Positions 54,648 through 63,778 of a DNA stretch of 64,000 nucleotides are shown one piece after another; within the stretch, counting starts at the first letter, position 1, and every line of letters starts with the position of its first letter. The DNA is taken from NCBI RefSeq assembly GCF_007570825.1, contig NZ_SUNB01000001.1:1178001-1242000 (forward strand). Reading direction: 5' to 3'. The translations under genes and the position numbers were made by a program. The notes below the pieces were generated by a model. It was not told where the DNA came from. It did not search any database and saw nothing but the letters and a program-made list of their open reading frames with translations. The stretch comes from Pleionea sediminis. GTDB lineage: Bacteria > Pseudomonadota > Gammaproteobacteria > Enterobacterales > Kangiellaceae.

Positions 54648-56711
54648 ATGAAAAATCTTTGGACAATCATTGTTATTTGTCTTTTAACTCCACTGTGCTT
54701 TTCTTTTGACCAAGAGAAGTTGCGAGTTACTTTAAATACTACCGCACCGGAATTATTAGACAGTCTCAATAACACCAGAAGATATATCGAGAATGAAAGT
54801 AGTATTGACGAAGAAAAGCTAAAACTTATTTATCGCACATTGAATAAATTAGAAAGTCGATTGCTTCGTTGCTCAAACCAACCTCAAGATCCTTCAAAAG
54901 ACTCAACAATCCAAACATTAGGTCACAATCTAAGTGCCAAAGATTGTCAACAATTAACCGATGAGACAATGTTGGTAAAAAAAGAAGTACTTACGAAATT
55001 AAATAGCTTTTCTTTTTATCGCTACAAAACTCGGAGAACATCGCTGCTCCAAAGTAGTACGGATACGACACACCAATCACCATCTATTGTTAAATACATC
55101 CAAGTTAACTTTAAAGAAAATTTATTCGTAGGAACCCTTTTCTTTGTTATTTCATGGCTTATATTGAAAAAGCTAAACCGTATTGACAATAGAAACAATC
55201 AATCAACACACTGGTCACTTCACTCAATATTAATAATGAGTACCATAGCATTTATTGCCATTTGGTTTACAAATACCACAACACACTACTATGAAATTGA
55301 AACTTGGTACACACTGTTATTCACTGCATCGCTTTATTTGTCTTGGCTAAAAAAGTTTAAATTCAGTACTTTCATTAAATGCTTGCTTCTATTTTCAGGC
55401 TCAGTTTTCAGTGCAGATTTACTAACAAGTGATTTAGTTAATCGCAACAACTACTGGTTACTCATCGCAGACTTTTCCCTAATATGTTTTTGGGCTGTTA
55501 TTCTTTACTTATCTTTTAGCTCACTAAGCAACAGGAAAAAACTTATTTTCTGGCTTTCAACGACTTTCGTGTTAGCACTTGATGCGACAGGTTTTCATGA
55601 ATTAGCTCATCAATTAATTCTAACCTCAATCACATTCCGCACGCTATGGCTATTTGTGAAATTGATTCACGATGTAGGACCAGACATTTGTCGATATTAT
55701 TTTTGGTTAATTTCTAAAATAAATTTTTTAAAGTCAATTGAACGCAATGCTCCATTGCTACCCGGAGAGGGATGGATTCGTTGGGGTTTAACTATAGGCA
55801 TATCGCTTCTCGTTTTTATGTCGCAAATGACTATTCTTGGGATCCCAGATTATTATACAGAGCAAATAAGTTCAGCCATTAACGAAGGTTTTCAAATAGG
55901 AACTATTACTGTTTCTATTCGATCTCTTTTAGAGGCAACAGTAATTTTCGGTATGCTATTAGGTTTTTCAAGCCTCTTAAAAGCCAGGTTAGAAAAAAAT
56001 GATTCTGTTAACGAAAATATCGCCAAAAATGGGCAAGAAGCAATAGCTGCGATTTTCTGGTATTCAGCCGTAGTCACATCAGCCTTAATAGCTCTTTCAA
56101 TTGCCGGCTTCTCGGTTCAAAATTTAGCTCTGGTAGCAGGCGCGTTCAGTATCGGTATAGGTTTTGGTTTACAAAATATTGTGAGTAACTTTGTCTCAGG
56201 TCTTATCCTATTAATTGAACGCCCCATTAAAAAAGGCGACTGGATAATAACAGGAAATACAGAGGGAATAGTTAAGAATGTCAATATTAGAGCGACTCAA
56301 ATACAAACATTCGATCGAGCAGATATCATCATTCCCAACTCCGATCTTATTACAACTCAAGTTACTAACTGGATGCTTAATGATCGAATTGGAAGGCTCC
56401 GATTAGTCATTGGTGTTGCGTATGGTAGTGATACGGAGAAAGTTAAACAATTACTCACCGAGATCGCATTAAATCATCCGTTAACAATTTCAGATAATGA
56501 TGATTATCCTTGTCAGATCCATTTTTCGTCCTTTGGTGACAGCAGTTTAAATTTTGAAATTCGAGTATTTCTTCATAATATTTCAGATATCCCGAATGTA
56601 CGTAGTGATTTAAATTACCAAATCGATAAATCATTCCGAGAAAACGGTATTGAAATTCCTTTTCCACAAAGAGACTTACACATTCGAAGTGATAAGACTA
56701 AAGGAGCTTAA
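54648..56711 (+). CDS. Large MscS-family mechanosensitive channel (MscK/YbdG-like)
   Basis: From the ATG at 54648 the 687-residue product has a signal peptide, a periplasmic helical segment (about 20-140) and about nine to eleven transmembrane segments. A MscS domain near the C-terminus is recognised by VAGAFSIGIGFGLQNIVSNFVSGLIL (pore helix) and RPIKKGDWIITGNTEGIVKNVNIRATQIQTFD, then NSDLITTQVTNWML. The family releases solutes upon membrane tension. The start at 54636 (TTG) is an alternative. It is followed six bases later by zntB, with AAGGAG at the junction, so they share an operon. Confidence 0.9.
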   Translation: MKNLWTIIVICLLTPLCFSFDQEKLRVTLNTTAPELLDSLNNTRRYIENESSIDEEKLKLIYRTLNKLESRLLRCSNQPQDPSKDSTIQTLGHNLSAKDCQQLTDETMLVKKEVLTKLNSFSFYRYKTRRTSLLQSSTDTTHQSPSIVKYIQVNFKENLFVGTLFFVISWLILKKLNRIDNRNNQSTHWSLHSILIMSTIAFIAIWFTNTTTHYYEIETWYTLLFTASLYLSWLKKFKFSTFIKCLLLFSGSVFSADLLTSDLVNRNNYWLLIADFSLICFWAVILYLSFSSLSNRKKLIFWLSTTFVLALDATGFHELAHQLILTSITFRTLWLFVKLIHDVGPDICRYYFWLISKINFLKSIERNAPLLPGEGWIRWGLTIGISLLVFMSQMTILGIPDYYTEQISSAINEGFQIGTITVSIRSLLEATVIFGMLLGFSSLLKARLEKNDSVNENIAKNGQEAIAAIFWYSAVVTSALIALSIAGFSVQNLALVAGAFSIGIGFGLQNIVSNFVSGLILLIERPIKKGDWIITGNTEGIVKNVNIRATQIQTFDRADIIIPNSDLITTQVTNWMLNDRIGRLRLVIGVAYGSDTEKVKQLLTEIALNHPLTISDNDDYPCQIHFSSFGDSSLNFEIRVFLHNISDIPNVRSDLNYQIDKSFRENGIEIPFPQRDLHIRSDKTKGA

Positions 56712-56717
56712 AAATTA

Positions 56718-57674
56718 ATGACTAATCCACCCATTTTAATGCAACTATCAGATGGACAGTGGGAATCCTGTAAAAGTATTGACTTGTTCCATTCAAGTCA
56801 TTCAAAGTGGTTCACTTTAGATTATAAAGATGAAAGTAATCTATTATCAATTTTCGATTCTTTGCCTCTATCGGAAACTCAGCGAAATGCATTAGTCGAC
56901 CCCGAGATTCGACCCAGGCTTTTGGTCACTTCTGACGAGAAGATATTACTGTTTATTCGAGGAATTAATCTTAATCCAGAGTCTGAGCCTGAAGACATGG
57001 TAAGTATTAGAATTTACTTTGATCAAAATCACTTACTTTGCTTTCGCAGTCGACGTTTACAAACAATTTCAGAAACACGTCAATTTCTAGAAAAAAATCC
57101 AACAGAGCTGCCTAACCTACAACTGTTATTTACTCACCTACTAAGAGAAATTTTATTTCGAATCGAGAAGCAAGTAACGTCTTTGGCGAATAAACTGGAC
57201 GATCTTGAAGATGCCGTCGACAGTGGGGAAAACATTGATTTTGAGAAGGTCGAAAATATTCGACGCACCTCAGCTAAGTTATGGCGCTACCTTTCACCAC
57301 AAAAAGATGTTTTGGAAAAGTTAACACGTGTTTCCGTTAGCTGGCTAAATACTGAAACGAAACATCAACTACAAGAGCTTGAAGATGAAATGATTTATGA
57401 AGTAGAAGAGCTAGCTCTTGTAAGAGAACGATGCCAGCAACTAGAAAACTTACTCTCAAACAAACTTTCTCAGCGAGTAAATAAAAATTTATATTTAATT
57501 TCTGTGATCACCGCAATATTTATTCCCGTCTCATTTTTAACTGGGTTATTGGGTATTAATGTAGGCGGTATGCCGGGCGTTGAAGCAAATTCTGCTTTTT
57601 GGTGGGTTTGCTCTGTGTTGTTAATAATTGCGATTATTGAAATAATTTATTTAAAAGTGAAAGGTTGGTTTTAA
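56718..57674 (+). CDS. zntB: CorA-family zinc transporter ZntB
   Basis: The 318-residue protein has a large cytosolic N-terminal alpha/beta domain (about 1-230, long helices with ELEDEMIYEVEELALVRERCQQ) and two C-terminal transmembrane helices around the family loop TGLLGINVGGMPG, where GIN replaces the GMN of CorA as in ZntB. ZntB moves zinc across the inner membrane. It overlaps a hairpin at its 3' end and shares an operon with the MscS gene. Confidence 0.88.
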   Translation: MTNPPILMQLSDGQWESCKSIDLFHSSHSKWFTLDYKDESNLLSIFDSLPLSETQRNALVDPEIRPRLLVTSDEKILLFIRGINLNPESEPEDMVSIRIYFDQNHLLCFRSRRLQTISETRQFLEKNPTELPNLQLLFTHLLREILFRIEKQVTSLANKLDDLEDAVDSGENIDFEKVENIRRTSAKLWRYLSPQKDVLEKLTRVSVSWLNTETKHQLQELEDEMIYEVEELALVRERCQQLENLLSNKLSQRVNKNLYLISVITAIFIPVSFLTGLLGINVGGMPGVEANSAFWWVCSVLLIIAIIEIIYLKVKGWF

Positions 57675-57705
57675 GAAGCCTGAAGCGCCGTCAAGCTTCT
57701 TAAAA
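57669..57705. terminator. Hairpin at the end of zntB
   Basis: An 11-bp inverted repeat (TTTTAAGAAGC at 57669-57679 and its complement at 57695-57705) with a 15-base loop includes the zntB stop. It lies between convergent genes and may terminate both, but the T-run after the stem is short. Confidence 0.45.
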
Positions 57706-57723
57706 TCGATGATAACTTTAATT

Positions 57724-58104
57724 TCAATGACAATAATAAGTAACGTAAAGCTTACCGAAAGTCGTGTTGATATCAGCTTCCGATTTAAGCTCAGTCAAGA
57801 TTTCACCTCCAGAGTAAACACTTGACCATGTCGAAATGGAGTCAGAGTCATACACACCTTGTCCAGTTAGCGCACAGTGAGATATTTTCTTTGGTAAACT
57901 TATTGAACATCCTGTAGACCAAGAAATAGAATCTTCATCGTATTTTCGAAATGTTCGCTCTTCCTGTTTTTTTCCATCCACGATACAGCTCGGATCAGCA
58001 TTAAACGTTAGTGTAACAGTAACGTTTACCCCCTTTGCCAATAGATTTCCTGAAAAAAGCATCAAAGAAAGGCTTACTATAAAAATGTTTATTATGTTTT
58101 TCAT
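57724..58104 (-). CDS. Small secreted protein of unknown function
   Basis: The ATG at 58104 follows GGGGAA and gives 126 residues with a signal peptide (cleavage near LLA-KGV). The mature part has five cysteines (SCIV, TGCS, HCAL and the C-terminal CH) and beta-like alternation (VNVTVTLTFNAD). It should be periplasmic or secreted and disulfide-bonded. No family is recognised. It is convergent with zntB. Confidence 0.7.
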   Translation of the reverse strand: MKNIINIFIVSLSLMLFSGNLLAKGVNVTVTLTFNADPSCIVDGKKQEERTFRKYDEDSISWSTGCSISLPKKISHCALTGQGVYDSDSISTWSSVYSGGEILTELKSEADINTTFGKLYVTYYCH

Positions 58105-58327
58105 AAGGTTCCCCTTTTTTATTCTCATAATTAAAACTAGCACAATTCAAGCAAATTTCAGGTTCTAATTACGAATCAAATAAAGTGATTTAAAACACAA
58201 ACGAGGAAACCTTATCGACTCCTTGCAATAAAAAACTATTTAGTTTTTTAATATCGCAAATTAATAATGAATATCTGTAGTAAGTTGTACTAAGACAATG
58301 GGTGAAGTATTTAATCAGAGGTGTACT

Positions 58328-61300
58328 ATGCGAACGATTAACCTAGTTGTATTGTCTTTTATAACTTTTATTTCCTTTCAAACCAAAGCAAGTGACCATT
58401 GTGAAATATATCCACTAACAGTCTCGCAAACGCTATTAGAAAATGCAACTCTTGGTCAAGAGTTTTCAGAAGTTCCCAATGGTACAGGCCCGGGCAATTA
58501 CAGCTGGTTAACGTGGAATGGTTCTAACGATGTTGTAACCTTATCAGAAAGTTTAGTGCCTCCCGGAAATGTCGAAACTTATATTAATCCAGACGATACA
58601 AGTGATACGTTTTTATCAGTTAGCGATTTTGTGCAAGGTCGTCCTGGCGTCATGAACAGTCGACAAGTTCGTGATAGATTAGATGCTCTTCTCGGACAAG
58701 CAATTATAGTCCCTGTTTGGTCAAGTAATCGTGGACAAGGTAGTTTGTTTGATTATGAAGTAGCGACTTTTGCTTCTATTGAACTTATCGACTATCGCCT
58801 CAATGGTCAGGGATGGATTTCGTTTACTTACTTGGGAATTAACGATTGCTCTCCCGAAGGAAATGAAGCACCGACGGTGGAAGACATAACAATTAATGGT
58901 ACAACTGACTCACCTGTAACATTTAATGTTTCAGCTCTCGACGCTGACGGTGATGAACTCACATACTCTGTCATTGATTCACCAACAAACGGAACACTAA
59001 CAGGATCAGGACCCGAATATACTTACACTCCAAATTCAGGATTTATAGGTACCGATTCATTTACTTTTATCGCCAATGATGGCGAAGTTGACTCACAACT
59101 CGCAACAGTAACTTTAAATGTCTCGCAAGCATTATGTGAACTTTATCCAATCACAGTAGCTCAAACATTTTTTACAAATGCGGAAACCGGCGACCAATTT
59201 AGTGAAATTCCAACCGGCACTGGTCCAGGAAATTACAGTTGGTTAACTTGGGATGGTGCGAATGATGCAGTAAGTTTGGCTGAAAGCTTAGTTCCTCCAG
59301 GTAATAGCGATAACTACATTAACCCAGATAATTCAAGTGATACTGAATTATCAATTGGTGATTTTGTTCAAGGTCGTCCCGGTGTTAAAAATAGTCGAGC
59401 TATCCGTGATAATTTGGATGCTCTCATCGGTGTTCCTATTGATATACCTGTCTGGTCAAGCAATCGAGGACAAGGTAGTAATTTCGATTATCAAGTTTCT
59501 GAATTTGCAACTATTCAACTGATCGATTATCGATTAAACGGACAAGGCTGGTTATCTTTTGAATTTCTCAGAATGGGCAGTTGTACGCTTGATGATAACT
59601 CTCCTCCAGTCGCATTAGATTTGGAAACACAAGCTGCCGAAGATACCCAATTATCACTCACAGTCATTGCGACTGATGCCGACGATGATCCTTTAACTTA
59701 TAGAATTGTAACGCCTCCTGAAAACGGGACACTTACTGGTGACGGACCTGACTATATTTATACACCGAATCCAGGATTTAGTGGTACAGATACGTTTACT
59801 TTCGTCGCGAATGATGGACAAGTCGATTCCAATACAGCAACAGCAACAATAGAAGTTATACCTGACGCTAATCAACCTCCTGTTGCTGAAAGCTTAACGG
59901 TTAGCACATTAATTGATACGTCCATTGACTTAGAGGTAGAAGCAAGTGATCCCGATGGGGATCCTCTAACTTACATTATCGTAGAGCAACCAGAAAATGG
60001 AACAATTACTGGAAGCGGACCTGAGTTTGTTTATACGCCTGACGAAGGATTTACAGGTATCGACACATTCTCTTTCGTTGCGAACGATGGCCAGGACGAT
60101 TCAAACATTGCTACAGGAACGATTCAAGTTAAAGAGTTTAACACACCACCCGTCGCCCAGAATCGTCGGGTTAGTATGTTAGAAAATGAAACGTTGAATA
60201 TTTTTGTTGAAGCCGGTGATGTTGATGGAGATCCATTAACTTATGAAATTGTAACACCACCAGCCGAAGGGACTGTCACTGGTGAAGGTCCCAACTATGT
60301 TTACACACCAAATCCAGATTTTTCTGGTATTGATACATTTTCATTTGTTGCCAATGATGGTCAGAACGACTCTAACATTGCAACTGTAATTATTGATGTG
60401 ATACCCGTTAATAATCCTCCAGTTGCGCAAGACATAATTGCAGAAGGTCAGGAAGATAGTCCTCTAGATGTGTTGGTAGTAGCAACTGATGAAGATGGTG
60501 ACCCACTCACTTATGTCATCGTTACTGAACCTGAAAATGGCACACTTACCGGTGACGGGCCCAACTATGTGTATACGCCAGATCCTGGTTTTACAGGTAC
60601 AGATACCTTTGAGTTCATTGCAAGTGACGGACAAGATAATTCAAATGTCGCAACAGCAACTTTAGAAATCATCGAAGTGAATAATCCGCCTGTTGCAGAA
60701 GATTTATTCGTTAATGGCCCAGAGGATACTTCCGTCGATATCAATGTGGTAGCAACAGACGAAGATGGCGACCCGCTAACTTATATCATCGTTACTGAAC
60801 CAGAAAATGGTACACTTACCGGTGACGGGCCCAACTATGTGTATACGCCAGATCCAGGATTTACGGGTATCGATACCTTTGAATTCATTGCGAGTGACGG
60901 CGAAGATAATTCAAATGTCGCTACCGCCACGGTTGAAATCAACGCTGGTAACAATCCTCCCATTGCGCAAAGCTCATTAGTTGAAGGGCAAGAAGATACA
61001 CCATTAAACATTACCGTTAATGCCACTGACGCAGATGGAGACTCTCTTACCTATCAAGTTATTTCAGGGCCTGAAAATGGAACACTAACTGGTGATGGTC
61101 CAAACTTTGTTTACACACCTAATTTAAATTTTAGTGGTTCAGATTCTTTTACATTCATTGCTAATGATGGTCAAGCAGACTCAAATACCGCGACAATTAC
61201 AATAAACGTTGCAGATTTGAATAGCCCGCCTGTGGCTGAAGATCTCGTTTTTGAAGGATTAGAAGATACGCCTCTCGATGTCACGGTTGTCGCGTCCGAC

Positions 61301-62344
61301 TCGGATAACGACCCACTAACCTACATCATAGTTACGCAACCAGAGAACGGAACGTTAACCGGAGATGGACCAAATTATATCTACACACCGGATCCAGGTT
61401 TTGTTGGAACGGATTCATTTGAATTCATAGCGAGTGATGGTCAAGATAACTCAAATGTCGCGACAGCAACCATCGAAGTCTTAGAAGTTAACGTCGCTCC
61501 TATCGCACAAAATGACTCATTTGAAGTGGATGTAAACTCATCTTTCTTTATTAATCTTACTGCAACCGATGGCGATGGTGATCCTCTAACCTATACTATT
61601 GTCAGTCAACCCAATGGTTCTTTATTTGGCAGTGGTAATGGTTACTTTTATACACCACCATTCAACTTTACTGGAACCGATACCTTCACCTTTAAAGTCA
61701 ATGATGGACTTGTCGATTCCAATATTGCGACGATTACAATAAATGTAATTGAATTAAATGAAGCTCCTGTTGCACAAGATGCGACTTTTGATGTTGTTGT
61801 TGACACACCAAAAGACATAACCGTTGTCGCTACCGATGGCGACAATGACTCGTTGACTTACTCCATTACGTCGCAGCCTAGTCAAGGTGTGTTAACAGGT
61901 GTTGGACCAAATTATGTTTACACTCCAAATAGTGGATTTAGTGGCACCGATAGCTTTAGCTTTAAAGCCAATGACGGCCAAGTAGACTCAAATATTGCGA
62001 CAGTTACGCTCAATGTCGCTCCATTTGAAAATACGCCACCCGTTGTCGAGGATGACCAGTTTATTGGCTTCCAAGACACACCGCTTGAGTTTACCGTTAG
62101 ATATTCGGATGCTGATGGCGATCCACTAACCTTCTCCATTGTTGGAGGACCTTTCTTTGGAACAATATCAGGCGATGGCCCCACTTATATTTACACTCCG
62201 GGCCCAGGATTTTTTGGAACAGATCTTATTGAAGTTCAAGCGAATGATGGAACTGACAACTCAAATGTTGCAGAAATATTCATTAATATTCGAGGCAATG
62301 AGTTTCAATCAAATCAATATCTAATAAAAAGACAAGACTTCTAG
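58328..62344 (+). CDS. Giant secreted protein: two TadG-like domains and eleven Ig-like (Big_9) repeats
   Basis: From ATG 58328 (AGAGG upstream) the product is 1338 residues. After a signal peptide (near TKA-SDHC) comes a 145-residue domain with GNYSWLTWNG, SLVPPGN, VQGRPGVMNSRQVRDRLDALLG and VPVWSSNRGQG. A Ig-like repeat follows, then a second copy of the domain, then ten more Ig-like repeats of about 90 residues with PPVAxD ... DxDGDPLTYxI ... ENGTLTGDGPNYxYTPxPGFxGTD ... NDGQxDSN. The first domain resembles the C-terminal part of TadG-like pilus-assembly proteins. No LPXTG, PEP-CTERM, VPxP or autotransporter C-terminus is visible, so the export and anchoring route is unclear. Confidence 0.87.
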   Translation: MRTINLVVLSFITFISFQTKASDHCEIYPLTVSQTLLENATLGQEFSEVPNGTGPGNYSWLTWNGSNDVVTLSESLVPPGNVETYINPDDTSDTFLSVSDFVQGRPGVMNSRQVRDRLDALLGQAIIVPVWSSNRGQGSLFDYEVATFASIELIDYRLNGQGWISFTYLGINDCSPEGNEAPTVEDITINGTTDSPVTFNVSALDADGDELTYSVIDSPTNGTLTGSGPEYTYTPNSGFIGTDSFTFIANDGEVDSQLATVTLNVSQALCELYPITVAQTFFTNAETGDQFSEIPTGTGPGNYSWLTWDGANDAVSLAESLVPPGNSDNYINPDNSSDTELSIGDFVQGRPGVKNSRAIRDNLDALIGVPIDIPVWSSNRGQGSNFDYQVSEFATIQLIDYRLNGQGWLSFEFLRMGSCTLDDNSPPVALDLETQAAEDTQLSLTVIATDADDDPLTYRIVTPPENGTLTGDGPDYIYTPNPGFSGTDTFTFVANDGQVDSNTATATIEVIPDANQPPVAESLTVSTLIDTSIDLEVEASDPDGDPLTYIIVEQPENGTITGSGPEFVYTPDEGFTGIDTFSFVANDGQDDSNIATGTIQVKEFNTPPVAQNRRVSMLENETLNIFVEAGDVDGDPLTYEIVTPPAEGTVTGEGPNYVYTPNPDFSGIDTFSFVANDGQNDSNIATVIIDVIPVNNPPVAQDIIAEGQEDSPLDVLVVATDEDGDPLTYVIVTEPENGTLTGDGPNYVYTPDPGFTGTDTFEFIASDGQDNSNVATATLEIIEVNNPPVAEDLFVNGPEDTSVDINVVATDEDGDPLTYIIVTEPENGTLTGDGPNYVYTPDPGFTGIDTFEFIASDGEDNSNVATATVEINAGNNPPIAQSSLVEGQEDTPLNITVNATDADGDSLTYQVISGPENGTLTGDGPNFVYTPNLNFSGSDSFTFIANDGQADSNTATITINVADLNSPPVAEDLVFEGLEDTPLDVTVVASDSDNDPLTYIIVTQPENGTLTGDGPNYIYTPDPGFVGTDSFEFIASDGQDNSNVATATIEVLEVNVAPIAQNDSFEVDVNSSFFINLTATDGDGDPLTYTIVSQPNGSLFGSGNGYFYTPPFNFTGTDTFTFKVNDGLVDSNIATITINVIELNEAPVAQDATFDVVVDTPKDITVVATDGDNDSLTYSITSQPSQGVLTGVGPNYVYTPNSGFSGTDSFSFKANDGQVDSNIATVTLNVAPFENTPPVVEDDQFIGFQDTPLEFTVRYSDADGDPLTFSIVGGPFFGTISGDGPTYIYTPGPGFFGTDLIEVQANDGTDNSNVAEIFINIRGNEFQSNQYLIKRQDF
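59587..62290 (+). repeat. About 270-bp tandem repeats coding Ig-like domains
   Basis: Ten consecutive units of about 90 codons encode the Ig-like domains. Two adjacent units, with matching text beginning at 60521 and 60791, are nearly identical at the DNA level over about 100 bases, showing recent duplication. The others have drifted more. Confidence 0.8.
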
Positions 62345-62348
62345 CAAT

Positions 62349-62378
62349 AATAAAGACTGCAAGGATGCAGTCTTTATT
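62349..62378. terminator. Bidirectional intrinsic terminator
   Basis: A perfect 13-base inverted repeat (AATAAAGACTGCA at 62349-62361 and its complement at 62366-62378) with a four-base loop AGGA, followed by Ts. It lies between convergent genes and overlaps the last codons of the phosphatase gene. Confidence 0.88.
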
Positions 62379-63735
62379 TTCTCAACTCGGTAACTTTTGA
62401 AGCTGAATATGAACCATCGGGTTCAACAACGAATGAAGTTACTTGTGCTGTATTTCCCTTAATAGAAAAAAAGAAGAAACCAGGCTTCTTGTCTTCATAC
62501 CACTTAAGGTTATTATTTGCATTTTGTTTTAAAGGAGTAATATTTGACCCAGATCCAGAGACAAATAATTCAGTACTTTTGCATTTATTTGGACTCTCTA
62601 AGTATTGAAGGTTATGTTCGTGACCTGCAAGCAATACATCAACATTATTGCATACATTATTTTCGATAAAACCCTTCCACCAAACACCTAAAGCGCGTTG
62701 CAATCCATCAGGACTGTTACTCTTAGCAAGATCTAAATCCTCATAATTACCTGCATTACCATGTTCACCATTAGAGCGGTAAGGATGATGTGCATAAGCA
62801 ATGTTCCACATTGCTTTCGAACGATTAATTCGTTGCTTTAACCAACTCTGTTGTCGACTTGTGTAATCTTTCGCTCGATAGCTTTTCTCAACGCCAACTG
62901 GAGAAGTTAAAACCGTTGAATCTAGCGCATAAAATCGAATTAATGGGTGTTTTGTATTACCCAACGGAGTATCAAAATGATAATATCGTGCTGGTAGTTG
63001 AAATTGAAAACTGCTTTTTTTCTTTCGTTTTGAATAAGCGATTTGTAGATCACCTCGATAGTTTAAAGCACCACTTCCTTCTTTCAAAATACCAGAATTA
63101 TCATGATTACCGAGCACCTGATAAAATGGTATAGCGACCTCCGAAAAAGGTTCTTCGAATTTTTTTTCAAATAAGGAATCTTTAGTCGACTCAACTCCAA
63201 AGGGATAAATATTGTCACCGAGGCCAATTACAAAGTCACATGACTCTTGTTGACATACATTCACCATAGTTTTAGCAAGAGCGTACTGAATATCATTTCC
63301 TTTTCCATAATCACCAAGAGCAATAAAGTTAATTGTCGGTAAATCATTTTGATTTGTCGAAATAAGCACAAAAGATCTATCAGCTCCAGAGTTATTTTTA
63401 ACTTCTAATTCAATTTTGTATTGACCAGCCATATCTATTTTTAATGAAGTTTCACTGCGATCGTTATTGGCCAATTCAGAACCAGACCCATTAGGTCGTT
63501 CAATAACCTTCCATGAATAATTTATTAGGGAGAGATCTGACGATCGGCTTTTTTGTGCCGAGATGATAATATCGTCACCTACTTTAGCGAAAATATTATT
63601 CCTATCAACAATAGCGAGAGGTTTTGATAAAGGAGCCATCGTTGGAGGTTGACTAACAAGTCTAATGTAATCAGGAAAAGTTCTGCATCCAAATAACAAA
63701 AAAAAGATAATAATAATCAGCGTATTTCTAAACAT
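62374..63735 (-). CDS. Lipoprotein metallophosphoesterase with PKD-like domain (purple-acid-phosphatase-like)
   Basis: The 453-residue protein has a lipoprotein signal with lipobox LLFGC (cysteine about 17), a PKD/REJ-like beta domain (about 40-125, YSWKVIERPNGSGSEL ... IELEVKNNSG), and a calcineurin-like phosphatase domain. The motifs ALGDYGKGND, GLGDNIYPFG, LGNHDNSG, AYAHHPYRSNGEHG and AGHEHNLQYL give the dinuclear metal site and resemble type 5 acid phosphatases. It should act at the cell envelope, perhaps releasing phosphate from extracellular esters. It shares a bidirectional terminator with the Ig-repeat gene. Confidence 0.88.
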   Translation of the reverse strand: MFRNTLIIIIFFLLFGCRTFPDYIRLVSQPPTMAPLSKPLAIVDRNNIFAKVGDDIIISAQKSRSSDLSLINYSWKVIERPNGSGSELANNDRSETSLKIDMAGQYKIELEVKNNSGADRSFVLISTNQNDLPTINFIALGDYGKGNDIQYALAKTMVNVCQQESCDFVIGLGDNIYPFGVESTKDSLFEKKFEEPFSEVAIPFYQVLGNHDNSGILKEGSGALNYRGDLQIAYSKRKKKSSFQFQLPARYYHFDTPLGNTKHPLIRFYALDSTVLTSPVGVEKSYRAKDYTSRQQSWLKQRINRSKAMWNIAYAHHPYRSNGEHGNAGNYEDLDLAKSNSPDGLQRALGVWWKGFIENNVCNNVDVLLAGHEHNLQYLESPNKCKSTELFVSGSGSNITPLKQNANNNLKWYEDKKPGFFFFSIKGNTAQVTSFVVEPDGSYSASKVTELRK

Positions 63736-63778
63736 ACTTACTCCTCAATACCATAGCCAATGCTTTTGGGTATTAATT

